Positions 34,201 to 43,029 are shown, counted from the first letter of the stretch. The stretch is 58,539 nt of DNA from Minisyncoccota bacterium (GCA_028691985.1 JAQUYG010000005.1:1-58539), one strand, 5' to 3'. Notes: a model not told the origin generated them from the sequence alone. Made by a program: numbers and translations.

Positions 34201-35019
34201 ATGGAAATTTTACAGGCGATTGTTTTGGGCATTATTCAGGGGCTAGGGGAATTTTTACCTATTTCAAGTTCGGGACATTTGGTCGTGCTTCCCAAGCTTT
34301 TCGGTTGGGGCGATCAGGGTCTAGCTTTTGATGTTGCCCTTCATTTTGGAACACTGATGGCAATCCTTATATATTTTTATAAAGATTGGAGAAAAATTAT
34401 TAGCAAATCATATTTTTTGAGGCAGACTGGAAGGATTTTTATAAATAGGGACCGAGAGTTTTTCAAAATAAAGAAAATAAAAAAAGATCCTTTAGTTATC
34501 ATCGGGCTTGCAACCATACCTGGAGTTTTGGCAGGACTTTTCTTGGATGATTACGCCGAAAGCATCTTTCGCAATCCGCTCTTGGTAGGATTTGCACTCC
34601 TTTTCGGGGCGGTACTTCTTTTCTTTGCGGACAAGACTGGTAAGAAAAAAATCGGCGAGAAGGATATTATCCTTAAGACGGGAGTCATCATCGGACTCTT
34701 TCAGGCTCTTGCTATCATTCCTGGAATGTCCCGAAGCGGCATCACAATAACTGCCGCGCTGTTTTTGGGCTTAAATCGAACTGCAGCGGCAAGATTTTCT
34801 TTTCTTCTGGCAACCCCGATCATTTTAGGGGCGACTATCAAAGAGTTCCCGGTCTTCATGGAGTCTCTTGATACCAGCCTCGTCGTCGGTGTTTTATCGG
34901 CGTTCGCAAGCGGTTACCTGGCAATAAAATACATGCTCAAATATCTTGAAAGACAGAGTTACCAGATTTTTGTTATTTACAGAATATTATTGGCGCTTGC
35001 GATATTTTTAGTTTTTTAG
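34201..35019 (+). CDS. uppP: Undecaprenyl-diphosphatase UppP/BacA
   Basis: A 272-aa polytopic enzyme that removes a phosphate from undecaprenyl pyrophosphate and so recycles the lipid carrier of wall and polysaccharide synthesis. Both signature motifs are present: GEFLPISSSGHLVV near residues 17-30 and PGMSRSGITI near 176-185. The length is standard. It supports the elongasome and glycosyltransferases encoded nearby. Confidence 0.96.
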   Translation: MEILQAIVLGIIQGLGEFLPISSSGHLVVLPKLFGWGDQGLAFDVALHFGTLMAILIYFYKDWRKIISKSYFLRQTGRIFINRDREFFKIKKIKKDPLVIIGLATIPGVLAGLFLDDYAESIFRNPLLVGFALLFGAVLLFFADKTGKKKIGEKDIILKTGVIIGLFQALAIIPGMSRSGITITAALFLGLNRTAAARFSFLLATPIILGATIKEFPVFMESLDTSLVVGVLSAFASGYLAIKYMLKYLERQSYQIFVIYRILLALAIFLVF

Positions 35020-35038
35020 CACGATATATCTGGCTTAA

Positions 35039-35067
35039 TTATCGTTTGTCGTTTTCTTAAATATAAT
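35039..35067 (+). promoter_or_regulatory. Candidate promoter for the SET-domain gene
   Basis: TTATCG (35039-35044) and a perfect TATAAT (35062-35067) are 17 bases apart. The ATG follows 20 bases after the -10 box. Confidence 0.5.
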
Positions 35068-35086
35068 TTTATAAAATAAGAATTAT

Positions 35087-35503
35087 ATGTCAGTAGAAGA
35101 ATCGGTGGGCAAATTGCCACATAGCGGTGTTTATGTGAGGCTAGGTCGTTCCAAGATTCATGGTGTCGGGATTTTTGCCATTAGAGATATTCCTAAGGGT
35201 ACAAATGTTTTTGGCGATGACAATAGAGAGCCTTTTTTGGTAGATAAAGAAGCTATCGTCGACCTTGATGAAGATACAAAGAGGCTTTATGAAGATTTTT
35301 GCGCCATAGAAGATGGTAAATACTGCTGTCCTGAAAGTTTTAACGATTTGACTGTCGCCTGGTACATCAATGAGTCAAAAGAGCCGAATACAGTTTCCAA
35401 TGGCTATGAATTTTATGCCTTGTGCGATATTCCCAAGGGAGAGGAATTGACGGTTGATTATTCGACTTTTAGTGAAGAGGAAGATATATATAAAGAAAAT
35501 TAA
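35087..35503 (+). CDS. SET-domain protein (putative protein lysine methyltransferase)
   Basis: A 138-aa stand-alone SET domain. The N-terminal SAM-binding strand is SKIHGVGIFAIRDIPKGT (about residues 24-41). The pseudoknot motif is WYINESKEPNT, in place of the usual N-H-S-C-x-P-N, and the closing motif is GEELTVDYSTF with the catalytic Tyr. The post-SET cysteines are absent. SET enzymes methylate protein lysines; bacterial ones are few and the substrate cannot be deduced. It lies alone about 740 bases upstream of tuf. Confidence 0.75.
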   Translation: MSVEESVGKLPHSGVYVRLGRSKIHGVGIFAIRDIPKGTNVFGDDNREPFLVDKEAIVDLDEDTKRLYEDFCAIEDGKYCCPESFNDLTVAWYINESKEPNTVSNGYEFYALCDIPKGEELTVDYSTFSEEEDIYKEN

Positions 35504-35739
35504 CTCTTTGCGGAATTAAAATGTAAAAATTAATAAAACAGAACATTTGCCTAAAATAGCTTGTTGGGTCATTCCTTATAAAGAGTAATCTTATGAAACA
35601 ATCGAGAATCATAAGGAAAAGGGTGGTGGGGGGTCACTGTTTTAAAAATGAATGCAGATTCTTGTGCTCTTAGCGCATTTTAGCTTGACAAGAGAAATAA
35701 TTATGGTAAGCTGTATTGGTCTTGATATAATCTTTTTTT

Positions 35740-36024
35740 ATGACGGAAAGTAGCTTCGACAAGGTCAAAAAACTTATGAAGATCATTGGAGGTAAAGCTA
35801 TTATAGTGGAAGACGAAAAACCTGCTTTTGTTATAATAAATGTGGATGAATATCTGGATTTTGAGGACACTAAAAACTCTATCGGCTCCGAAATGGCCCT
35901 TTTGGACAAAATTAACCGGGATATAAATGTCTGGAAGAATAAGCAGAGGGACAGGGAAATTTCTCAGATGGAGAAAGATTTTATTGAAGATAAGGCCAAA
36001 AAGAGGCTTATCGAGATTGTCTAA
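35740..36024 (+). CDS. Small Phd/YefM-like protein
   Basis: A 94-aa charged soluble protein. The segment GGKAIIVEDEKPAFVIINVD resembles the N-terminal fold of Phd/YefM antitoxins, in which a strand pair ends in an L/V-rich K-P-x-x-V-I-I element, and the C-terminal part is a long charged helix. No toxin gene is next to it, so if it is an antitoxin-fold protein it is solitary and may be a plain regulator. The upstream region has TTGACA at 35685-35690 but no good -10 box at the right distance. Confidence 0.5.
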   Translation: MTESSFDKVKKLMKIIGGKAIIVEDEKPAFVIINVDEYLDFEDTKNSIGSEMALLDKINRDINVWKNKQRDREISQMEKDFIEDKAKKRLIEIV

Positions 36025-36046
36025 GAGGAGATCAAAAGTACCATAG

Positions 36047-36074
36047 TTGACATCGATATTTTTGATGTTATAAT
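36047..36074 (+). promoter_or_regulatory. Strong tuf promoter P1
   Basis: Perfect TTGACA (36047-36052) and perfect TATAAT (36069-36074) boxes with 16-base spacing. It gives a tuf leader of about 160 bases. Confidence 0.85.
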
Positions 36075-36085
36075 AATATTACCTT

Positions 36086-36116
36086 TTTTGGTAGAGGTAC
36101 TTGCCAAAATTTTTTT
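36086..36116 (+). terminator. Terminator-like hairpin in the tuf leader
   Basis: TTTTGG (36086-36091) pairs with CCAAAA (36104-36109), followed by seven T residues. It lies just after the P1 start point, so it could attenuate P1 transcripts. The stem is short and mostly A-T. Confidence 0.35.
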
Positions 36117-36128
36117 ATGTGCTAGAAT
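36101..36128 (+). promoter_or_regulatory. Candidate second tuf promoter P2
   Basis: TTGCCA (36101-36106) and TAGAAT (36123-36128) are 16 bases apart. The -35 box overlaps the hairpin in the P1 leader. Confidence 0.5.
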
Positions 36129-36239
36129 GTTTAGGTGCCTATTTTTGTTTTGTTGTTTTGATTTTTTTAATATATCATTTTTTACTAATTTAATTTCTAA
36201 AGTAATACTGAGTTATTACTAAAAAAGGAGAATAAAAAA

Positions 36240-37439
36240 ATGGCAGAAGTATTTGATAGATCTAAATCTCATGTCAATGTTGGAACCATTGGTCATGTTG
36301 ATCACGGGAAAACCACTTTGACCGCAGCTTTGCTTTCTTGTTTGTCTGCAAAGGGTATGTCCGCTACAAAAAAAGGCGTTGCTGATATTGATAGCGCTCC
36401 AGAAGAAAAAGAGCGAGGTATTACCATTGCTACTTCTCACCAGGAGTATGAATCAGAAAAGAGACATTATGCCCATGTTGACTGTCCTGGACACGCCGAC
36501 TATATCAAGAACATGATTACAGGTGCCGCTCAGATGGACGGTGCTATCTTGGTTGTGGCTGCCACTGATGGACCTATGCCTCAGACTCGAGAGCATATCC
36601 TTTTGGCTTATCAAGTGGGCGTGCCAGAAATTGTTGTTTTTATAAACAAGGTTGACCAGGTTGATGATCCAGAACTTATAGATTTGGTTGAAGAAGAAAT
36701 TAGAGAACTCCTTACTAAATATAAGTTTGACGGAGCAAATGCCATTGTTATTAGAGGCTCAGCTTTGAAAGCCTTGGAATGCTCTTGCGGAAAAGAAGAT
36801 TGTGAAAGTTGTAAACCGATTTATGATTTGGTAAAGGCCCTTGATGAAAAAATTCCTGAACCAAAAAGAGACATCGATAAACCTTTCTTGATGCCGATTG
36901 AAGACATCTTCTCAATTGAAGGTAGAGGAACTGTCGTTACTGGAAGAATCGAAAGAGGTGTTATAAATATTAACAATGAAGTTGAATTGGTCGGGATCAG
37001 AGATACTAGAAAAGTTGTTGTCACTGGAATTGAGATGTTTAACAAACAGTTGGATAAAGGACAGGCTGGAGACAACGCTGGAGTCCTCCTTAGAGGTATT
37101 AAAAAAGAAGAAGTTGAAAGAGGTCAAGTTTTGGCCGCAATTGGATCAATTACTCCTCATAATGAATTCGAAAGTGAAGTATATATATTGACCAAAGAAG
37201 AAGGTGGAAGACACACTCCATTCTTCTCAGGATACAAGCCTCAATTCTATATCCGAACTACTGATGTTACCGGAGATGTATTCCTTCCTGAAGGAACTGA
37301 AATGGTTATGCCTGGAGATACAGTAAAATTGACTATTAAGTTGATTTCACCTGTAGCTATGGAAGATGGAATGAGATTTGCTATCAGAGAGGGTGGGCAT
37401 ACTGTCGGAGCCGGAGTTGTGACCAAGATTATAAAATAA
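36240..37439 (+). CDS. tuf: Elongation factor Tu with a four-cysteine insertion
   Basis: A 399-aa GTPase that brings aminoacyl-tRNA to the ribosome. The P-loop is GHVDHGKT (18-25), switch regions include [10 protein letters not shown] and DCPGHADY, and the base-specificity motif is NKVD. After GSALKALE an insertion carries Cys181, Cys183, Cys188 and Cys191 (C-x-C-x4-C-x2-C), a likely metal site near the end of the G domain. It has a good Shine-Dalgarno, AGGAG, about 9 bases before the ATG, unlike the ribosomal genes that follow. A terminator-like hairpin overlaps its stop. Confidence 0.97.
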   Translation: MAEVFDRSKSHVNVGTIGHVDHGKTTLTAALLSCLSAKGMSATKKGVADIDSAPEEKERGITIATSHQEYESEKRHYAHVDCPGHADYIKNMITGAAQMDGAILVVAATDGPMPQTREHILLAYQVGVPEIVVFINKVDQVDDPELIDLVEEEIRELLTKYKFDGANAIVIRGSALKALECSCGKEDCESCKPIYDLVKALDEKIPEPKRDIDKPFLMPIEDIFSIEGRGTVVTGRIERGVININNEVELVGIRDTRKVVVTGIEMFNKQLDKGQAGDNAGVLLRGIKKEEVERGQVLAAIGSITPHNEFESEVYILTKEEGGRHTPFFSGYKPQFYIRTTDVTGDVFLPEGTEMVMPGDTVKLTIKLISPVAMEDGMRFAIREGGHTVGAGVVTKIIK

Positions 37440-37461
37440 GGAGTTAGCTCTTCTTATTTTT
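37435..37461 (+). terminator. Terminator or attenuator between tuf and rpsJ
   Basis: AATAAG (37435-37440) pairs with CTTATT (37453-37458), extended by GAG/CTC, followed by a T-run. It overlaps the tuf stop codon. It could separate abundant tuf transcripts from the S10 cluster. Confidence 0.5.
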
Positions 37462-37502
37462 CGTTTACCATTTTTGTTAATTAAAGATTATTATATATCG
37501 CA

Positions 37503-37841
37503 ATGGTAGAAAAACAGGAAAATGAGAATGATTCTAGTAAGCAGAAGATTAGGATCAAGATAAAAGCGTATGACCACAAAGTCATTGATCAATCTGCCAA
37601 GCAGATTGTTGAAACCGCGCTTAGGAATGGAGCATCAGTCAGGGGCCCAGTGCCTTTGCCTACCAGTGTGAGCAAATTTACGGTAAACAGGTCTACTTTT
37701 GTTCACAAGGATGCCAGAGAGCAGTTTGAGATGAGAGTTCATAAGAGATTAGTTGACATAGTCGACTTAAACCCGAAGATCATAGACGCTCTTACGAATC
37801 TAAACCTTCCAGCAGGCGTGTTCGTGGAGATAAAAATGTAG
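37503..37841 (+). CDS. rpsJ: 30S ribosomal protein S10
   Basis: A 112-aa protein of the small-subunit head and an elongation partner of NusB in antitermination. The family core begins [27 protein letters not shown] and [20 protein letters not shown] match. There is a charged N-terminal extension of about 14 residues. It is bracketed by two terminator-like hairpins, after tuf and before rplC. Confidence 0.97.
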   Translation: MVEKQENENDSSKQKIRIKIKAYDHKVIDQSAKQIVETALRNGASVRGPVPLPTSVSKFTVNRSTFVHKDAREQFEMRVHKRLVDIVDLNPKIIDALTNLNLPAGVFVEIKM

Positions 37842-37923
37842 ACAATAAAATGTTTTTTGCTAGTTTAAGTACTTATAGTATAAATACTTTACGGGAAAGT
37901 TAAGTATACTGAATTAGCCAATA

Positions 37924-37971
37924 AATCGGATATTATAATCGATTAGTTGGTTGATAATATTCGATTTTTTT
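37924..37971 (+). terminator. Strong terminator/attenuator between rpsJ and rplC
   Basis: AATCGGATATTAT (37924-37936) pairs over 13 positions (one G-T) with ATAATATTCGATT (37954-37966) around a 17-base loop, and seven T residues follow (37965-37971). A TATACT -10-like box (37905-37910) lies just upstream without a good -35. No promoter is visible between the hairpin and rplC, so S10-cluster transcription probably has to pass it. Confidence 0.7.
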
Positions 37972-37995
37972 GTTTGTTAAGCTTATAAAAATAGT

Positions 37996-38604
37996 ATGAA
38001 GTTTATTTTAGGAAAAAAGTTGGGGATGAGTCAGATTTTTATCGCAGAAGATAAGAAGGTTGTTCCTGTGACTGTGGTTGAAGCGGAACCTTGCTATGTC
38101 ACACAGATTAAGAGTGTTGGCAGAGACGGTTATGAGGCTGTTCAACTTGGTTTTGAAGAAAGCAAAAGAGCAAACAAACCTATGGCGGGACATTTGAACG
38201 CTGTTGGCAAATTCTTTAAATTTTTGAGGGAATTCAGGGTTGAATCGGCCGATATGCCGAGTGGAAGCACTATTGATGTTTCTATGTTTGAAGCCGGGGA
38301 TAAAATAAAAGTTACTGGAATCTCCAAGGCTAAAGGTTTTCAGGGAACGATGAAGAGACATAATTTTAGCGGTGGACCGGCTACTCACGGGCAGAAGCAC
38401 AGTAAAAGAAAAGTAGGATCGATCGGTGCCACTTATCCTGAAAGGGTTATTAAGGGAAAGAGGATGGCAGGAAGGATGGGCGGCGAGCAGGTTACACAAT
38501 TGGGACTTGAGGTCGTTGAGGTTAGAAAAGAACAGAATCTGATACTTATAAAAGGAGCAGTTCCTGGAAATAATGGATCTCTTCTGAAGATCGTTTCTGA
38601 ATAA
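37996..38604 (+). CDS. rplC: 50S ribosomal protein L3
   Basis: A 202-aa early-assembly protein near the peptidyl-transferase centre. Features are LGKKLGMSQIF, the central loop FSGGPATHGQKHSKRKVGSI and MAGRMGGEQVT. The loop Gln that is methylated in some bacteria is present (HGQKH). It begins the S10 block after the attenuator-like hairpin. Confidence 0.98.
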   Translation: MKFILGKKLGMSQIFIAEDKKVVPVTVVEAEPCYVTQIKSVGRDGYEAVQLGFEESKRANKPMAGHLNAVGKFFKFLREFRVESADMPSGSTIDVSMFEAGDKIKVTGISKAKGFQGTMKRHNFSGGPATHGQKHSKRKVGSIGATYPERVIKGKRMAGRMGGEQVTQLGLEVVEVRKEQNLILIKGAVPGNNGSLLKIVSE

Positions 38605-38636
38605 GGTAGCAATTTAAGAAAATTTGTTTCAATATT

Positions 38637-39269
38637 ATGAAAATCAAAGTTTACAATCTAGAAGGTCAAGAATCAGGACAGATGGATCTTTCCGAAAGGA
38701 TTTTTGATGTTCCAGTCAATGAAGATCTGATTCATCAGGTGGTAGTTTCGCAGATGGCAAATTCCAGAGTGGCCATAGCCGATACCAAAGACAGAGGAGA
38801 AGTCAGCGGTGGAGGTAAGAAGCCTTGGAAGCAGAAAGGTACGGGAAGAGCGCGACACGGTTCAAGCAGGTCTCCGATTTGGAAGGGTGGAGGAGTGACT
38901 TTCGGACCTACTAGTGATAGGAATTTCAGTAAGAAAGTTAATAAGAAAATGAAGGCGAAAGCTTTGTTCATGATTCTTACTGATAAGTTGAAAGAGAACA
39001 AGATAATGGTTTTTGAGAAAATGGAGTTGGAAAAACCGTCAACCAAGAAGATGATCAGTTTTTTGGATAAGATGTCAGTAAAAAGCAAAGCTTTGATGGC
39101 ACTGGGAGAAAAAGATAGGAATATGATAAAATCGGTAAACAATATTTCAAATGTTTCTACCATCGCCGGAGATTCTGTCAATGTAGTGGATCTTATGAAA
39201 AACGATATCTTGATAGTCAGCAAAGAAGGTATCAAGAAGATTGAAGAGACTTATAAATATGAATTTTAA
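38637..39269 (+). CDS. rplD: 50S ribosomal protein L4
   Basis: A 210-aa protein that lines the exit tunnel. The long tunnel loop contains GGGKKPWKQKGTGRARHG and SRSPIWKGGG. In E. coli L4 represses its own operon through a leader attenuator; the hairpin upstream of rplC is a candidate for similar control here, which is inference. Confidence 0.97.
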   Translation: MKIKVYNLEGQESGQMDLSERIFDVPVNEDLIHQVVVSQMANSRVAIADTKDRGEVSGGGKKPWKQKGTGRARHGSSRSPIWKGGGVTFGPTSDRNFSKKVNKKMKAKALFMILTDKLKENKIMVFEKMELEKPSTKKMISFLDKMSVKSKALMALGEKDRNMIKSVNNISNVSTIAGDSVNVVDLMKNDILIVSKEGIKKIEETYKYEF

Positions 39270-39281
39270 TTAGGAAAAGAT

Positions 39282-39710
39282 ATGAGTATTTTGAATAAGA
39301 TTATAAAAAAAGACGAAGAAGAGGTTAAGGCTTCTGTCGGAAAGGAAGGCAAGAAATCTGTCGTAAGAAAGGCGACCCCAAAGCCTGCAGTCGTGAAAAG
39401 GGAAAAAAGCGGAGTGATTCCTATACATTTCTTTGAGATTATAGAGCGTCCTTATATTTCTGAAAAAGCTTTTTCTTCAAATGAGCTCGGACAGTATGTG
39501 TTCGTGGTTTCGGCTTCATCGAACAAATCCGAAATCAAGAAAGCTGTGGAAAAATTTTATAAGGTTTCTGTTGAGAGTGTCAATATAACTAAGGCTCACA
39601 GCAAGCCGAAGAGATATAAAGGTATCGAGAATACTAGAAGCGGATTTAAGAAAGCGGTTGTGACTCTGAAAAAAGGAAGCTCCATAGATGTTATGGAAGG
39701 GGCTAAATAA
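39282..39710 (+). CDS. rplW: 50S ribosomal protein L23 with N-terminal extension
   Basis: A 142-aa protein at the tunnel exit, where SRP and trigger factor dock. The conserved domain starts at about residue 48 (EIIERPYISEKAF). The 47-residue N-terminal extension is rich in K, E and V (KASVGKEGKKSVVRKA), beyond the usual length of about 95-100. TAGGAAAAG before the ATG is a weak Shine-Dalgarno. Confidence 0.96.
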   Translation: MSILNKIIKKDEEEVKASVGKEGKKSVVRKATPKPAVVKREKSGVIPIHFFEIIERPYISEKAFSSNELGQYVFVVSASSNKSEIKKAVEKFYKVSVESVNITKAHSKPKRYKGIENTRSGFKKAVVTLKKGSSIDVMEGAK

Positions 39711-39742
39711 AGTAAATAATTTTTGAATTATAATAGAGCAGT

Positions 39743-40549
39743 ATGGCAACAATAAAAAAATACAAACCAACATCGCCAGGAAGAAGAGGGATGACCGTCA
39801 ATGATTTTTCAGTTTTGGACAAGAAGGCGCCAGAGAAGAGTCTATTGGCACCTATGACCAGTAAATCTGGAAGAGGAAGTGCCGGAACGATTACTACCAG
39901 GCACAGGGGTGGTGCAGTCAAAAGGAGATTTCGAATCATCGATTTCAAGATGAACAAGATCGATATTCCTGCTCGAGTAGAGTCTATAGAATATGATCCG
40001 AATAGATCGGCTTTCATCGCGCTGCTTGTTTTTGCCGACGGAGAAAAAAGATATGTACTTGCTACCGATGGACTCAAAAAAGATGATAGCATCATTTTTT
40101 CAGAGAAAGCTCCGATCAGGAATGGAAACCGTTTGCCGCTTAGGAAGATTCCTTTGGGAACTACAATTTGTAATTTTGAACTTTTCCCAGGAAAGGGAGC
40201 TCAAGTTGCCAGGTCTGCCGGATCTTCTGCAAAGCTGACTGCGCTTGATGCCGGATACGCACACATAAGTCTTCCTTCGGGTGTCGTGAAAATCGTTTCT
40301 GAAGAAGCATATGCGACTGTAGGCCAAGTGAGTAATGTCAACTATAACAAGATTGTCATAGGAAAGGCTGGAAGAGCGAGATGGATGGGTAAGCGACCGG
40401 AAGTCCGTGGAAGCGCCATGAACCCTTGTGATCATCCGCACGGTGGAGGAGAAGGATGTCAACCTATCGGACTCAAGCACCCTAAGACTCCTTGGGGAAA
40501 ACCTGCTCTCGGATACAAGACCAGCAGAAAGAAGAAGAACAAAAAATAG
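39743..40549 (+). CDS. rplB: 50S ribosomal protein L2
   Basis: A 268-aa protein needed for subunit association and peptidyl-transfer. Features are KSGRGSAGTITTRHRGG, the catalytic-region histidine in MNPCDHPHGGGEG, and the C-terminal PWGKPALGYKTSRKKKNKK. The length is near normal. Confidence 0.98.
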   Translation: MATIKKYKPTSPGRRGMTVNDFSVLDKKAPEKSLLAPMTSKSGRGSAGTITTRHRGGAVKRRFRIIDFKMNKIDIPARVESIEYDPNRSAFIALLVFADGEKRYVLATDGLKKDDSIIFSEKAPIRNGNRLPLRKIPLGTTICNFELFPGKGAQVARSAGSSAKLTALDAGYAHISLPSGVVKIVSEEAYATVGQVSNVNYNKIVIGKAGRARWMGKRPEVRGSAMNPCDHPHGGGEGCQPIGLKHPKTPWGKPALGYKTSRKKKNKK

Positions 40550-40580
40550 TTAGAATCGAGATAATTAATTTTTACATATT

Positions 40581-40883
40581 ATGTCAAGATCGTTAAAGAA
40601 AGGTCCTTTCGTGGATCCTAAACTTCTCAAAAAAGTCAGCAACCTGAAGCAGGGAGACAAGACAGTCATCAAGACCTGGTCCAGGGGTTCGACGATTTCG
40701 CCTGAAATGGTTGGTTTCGTTTTCGGCGTACACAATGGTAGGGCGCATATTGAGGTTGTTATTACCGAGGATATGGTCGGACACAAGCTTGGAGAATTCT
40801 CTCCTACGAAGAAATTTACAAGACACGGTGGAAAGATGCAAAAGGATCAGGAGACTAAAGCTGCTGCAACCGTAAAAAAATAG
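40581..40883 (+). CDS. rpsS: 30S ribosomal protein S19
   Basis: A 100-aa head protein that binds with S13. [27 protein letters not shown] and [17 protein letters not shown] are family landmarks. Start context TATTATG, no Shine-Dalgarno. Confidence 0.98.
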   Translation: MSRSLKKGPFVDPKLLKKVSNLKQGDKTVIKTWSRGSTISPEMVGFVFGVHNGRAHIEVVITEDMVGHKLGEFSPTKKFTRHGGKMQKDQETKAAATVKK

Positions 40884-40913
40884 TTTTTAAATTAGAAAAG
40901 TAAGATTATAAAT

Positions 40914-41378
40914 ATGCAAGTTAGCGCAAAATTGAAAAATTTAAGAATTTCGCCCAGAAAGGTCAGATTGATGGCTAATGTTGTCAGGGGGAAAGATATT
41001 CAGAGAGCTAAAATCCAGCTTCAGTTTTCAACCAAGAAATCTTCTGGTAATATCTTAACTCTTCTAAATTCTGCCGTTGCCAATGCGAAGAATAATTTTA
41101 ATCTTGATGAGGATAGCCTTTTTATTTCAAATATAATCGTCAACGAGGGACCTACTCTCAAAAGATGGAGACCAAGGGCGATGGGAAGAGCGTCAGCTAT
41201 TCACAAGAGGACTTGCACGATAGAAATTTTTCTTGATGAGAAAGAGTCTGGCAAGAAAGAAGAGGCAAAGGCTTCTCCTGAAAAAAAGGGAATAAAAAAG
41301 GAAGAAAAACCGGCAGATATGGACGAGACGATGGATCAGGCAGAGCCTAAAAAAGAAGAAGCGAAAGCCGGAAAATAA
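40914..41378 (+). CDS. rplV: 50S ribosomal protein L22 with charged C-terminal tail
   Basis: A 154-aa protein that lines the exit tunnel. The core (SAKLKNLRISPRKVRLMANV, then the tunnel loop RWRPRAMGRASAIHKRTC) ends at about residue 108. The remaining 45 residues are a K/E/A-rich low-complexity tail (EEAKASPEKKGIKKEEKPAD) not needed for the ribosomal fold. Confidence 0.97.
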   Translation: MQVSAKLKNLRISPRKVRLMANVVRGKDIQRAKIQLQFSTKKSSGNILTLLNSAVANAKNNFNLDEDSLFISNIIVNEGPTLKRWRPRAMGRASAIHKRTCTIEIFLDEKESGKKEEAKASPEKKGIKKEEKPADMDETMDQAEPKKEEAKAGK

Positions 41379-41412
41379 TAGGTAAAAATAAATTCTAAAT
41401 TAAGAAAATAAT

Positions 41413-42057
41413 ATGGGACACAAAGTAAATCCATTTGTACATAGGCTGGGAGTCATTAGAACCTGGAAGTCCAACTGGTTCAATATGAAAAATTATAAAG
41501 AATATCTGCAAAACGATGTTGAAGTCAGGACTTATCTGGAAAAAAAGCTTGCAAAGGCGGCCGTTGAAAATATTGTCATTGAGAGATCTTCGAATAGTAT
41601 AATCATCAATATCCACACTGCCCGTCCTGGAGTCGTTATCGGAAGAGGTGGAACTGGAGCTGAAGATTTGAAAGCTGACATTGCAAAAAGAGTCAAACCG
41701 GAAAGGACCGATGTCAAAGTAAATATTATCGAAGTCAGAAATCCGGAAATTAGCGCTATGCTTGTTGCGCAATCAATTGCAGAAAGTTTGGAGAAGAGAT
41801 CTCCTTTTAGAAGAACTATCAAACAGGCGATTGAAAGAACGATGCAGAATAAGGCTGCTCAGGGAGTAAAGGTTGCGGTTTCGGGTAGATTGGACGGTGC
41901 GGAAATGGCACGAGCTGAGTGGTTGAGTGAAGGAAAGATTCCTCTTCAGACCCTTAGGGCAGATGTAGATTTCGCAAAATACAGTGCCAACACTACATAT
42001 GGAGTCATAGGTATAAAAGTCTGGATTTATAAGGGTGAGATTTTTGCAGAAAGATAA
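41413..42057 (+). CDS. rpsC: 30S ribosomal protein S3
   Basis: A 214-aa protein at the mRNA entry channel. The start GHKVNPFVHRLGVIRTWKS, the KH motif VVIGRGGTGAEDLKADI and the C-terminal YGVIGIKVWIYKGE match the family. Length is standard. Confidence 0.98.
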   Translation: MGHKVNPFVHRLGVIRTWKSNWFNMKNYKEYLQNDVEVRTYLEKKLAKAAVENIVIERSSNSIIINIHTARPGVVIGRGGTGAEDLKADIAKRVKPERTDVKVNIIEVRNPEISAMLVAQSIAESLEKRSPFRRTIKQAIERTMQNKAAQGVKVAVSGRLDGAEMARAEWLSEGKIPLQTLRADVDFAKYSANTTYGVIGIKVWIYKGEIFAER

Positions 42058-42081
42058 TAATTTCAAATTAAGACAAAGTTT

Positions 42082-42492
42082 ATGTTAATGCCAAAGAAAA
42101 TTAAGCACAGAAAGCAGATGAAAGGCAGAATCCGTGGCAAAGCGCAACGAGGAAACGCTATAGCTTTTGGTTCTTTCGCTCTTAAAACTGTTGACTCTTC
42201 GCTTATAACCAGTCGTCAGATTGAGGCTGCCAGACGAGCCATGACTCGTTATATTCAAAGAGGCGGAAAAATTTGGATCAGAATTTTTCCTGATAAGCCT
42301 ATAACACTCAAGCCAGCTGAAGTTCCTATGGGTAGTGGAAAGGGAAGTCTTGATCATTTCTCTGCGGTAGTCAAATCGGGCAAAATACTCTTTGAGATGG
42401 ACGGTGTTAAAGAAGACATCGCAAGAGAGGCCATGAGATTGGCAAGTCACAAATTGCCAGTCAAGACAAGATTTGTCATAAAAGAGAAATAG
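42082..42492 (+). CDS. rplP: 50S ribosomal protein L16
   Basis: A 136-aa protein near the A-site tRNA elbow. [39 protein letters not shown] and [12 protein letters not shown] are diagnostic. Two ATGs are possible (42082 and 42088); the first gives the usual MLMPK start. Confidence 0.97.
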   Translation: MLMPKKIKHRKQMKGRIRGKAQRGNAIAFGSFALKTVDSSLITSRQIEAARRAMTRYIQRGGKIWIRIFPDKPITLKPAEVPMGSGKGSLDHFSAVVKSGKILFEMDGVKEDIAREAMRLASHKLPVKTRFVIKEK

Positions 42493-42516
42493 GATCATTT
42501 TATAATAACTTTGCAT

Positions 42517-42714
42517 ATGAAGACAAAAGAAATAAGAGAAAAATCAGACAAGGAGTTGCAAGGCGTCGTGAGAGAGGGAAAAGAAACCCTGAAGAAATTA
42601 AGATTCTCATTGGCAAATAGACAGCTCAAGGGAAGTCACGAGATAAAGGTCGCTAAGAAAGATATTGCTATAGCCAAGACCATTTTGAGCGAGAGGGCTA
42701 TGGAAAAAGAATAA
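42517..42714 (+). CDS. rpmC: 50S ribosomal protein L29
   Basis: A 65-aa two-helix protein at the tunnel exit next to L23. KTKEIREKSDKELQGVVREG and LRFSLANRQLKGSHEI fit the family. ATG 42517 is chosen over an in-frame TTG at 42511. Confidence 0.94.
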   Translation: MKTKEIREKSDKELQGVVREGKETLKKLRFSLANRQLKGSHEIKVAKKDIAIAKTILSERAMEKE

Positions 42715-42733
42715 ATTAATTTTTATATAAGCT

Positions 42734-43003
42734 ATGAACAGCAAAAGTAATCAGGATGTTGCTTCCGTAAAAGTAGGAAGCAAAAAAGTAGGTACGGTGG
42801 TAAGCGACAAGATGGACAAGACCATCGTGGTTGAAATCGTTACCTTGAAGTCACATCCGAAATATAAGAAAAGATACAAAGTGAGTAAGAGATATAAGGC
42901 TCACGATGAGAAAAACAAATTCAAGGTTGGAGATAAGGTGGCTATCGTTGAGGGCAGGCCTATGAGCAAGGACAAGAGATGGGTGGCATCTTCGGCTGAA
43001 TAG
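42734..43003 (+). CDS. rpsQ: 30S ribosomal protein S17
   Basis: An 89-aa OB-fold 16S-binding protein. [39 protein letters not shown] and [18 protein letters not shown] are diagnostic. Confidence 0.97.
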   Translation: MNSKSNQDVASVKVGSKKVGTVVSDKMDKTIVVEIVTLKSHPKYKKRYKVSKRYKAHDEKNKFKVGDKVAIVEGRPMSKDKRWVASSAE

Positions 43004-43029
43004 TTTTATAAGTTTACTAAATTATTTAT

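Noticed and set aside
35593-35673. A 26-codon plus-strand frame with two cysteines near its end
   Set aside because: It has no Shine-Dalgarno, promoter or terminator of its own, and its length is expected by chance in AT-rich sequence.
35685-35712. Promoter from the perfect TTGACA at 35685
   Set aside because: No acceptable -10 box lies 16-18 bases downstream; TAAGCT is a poor match.
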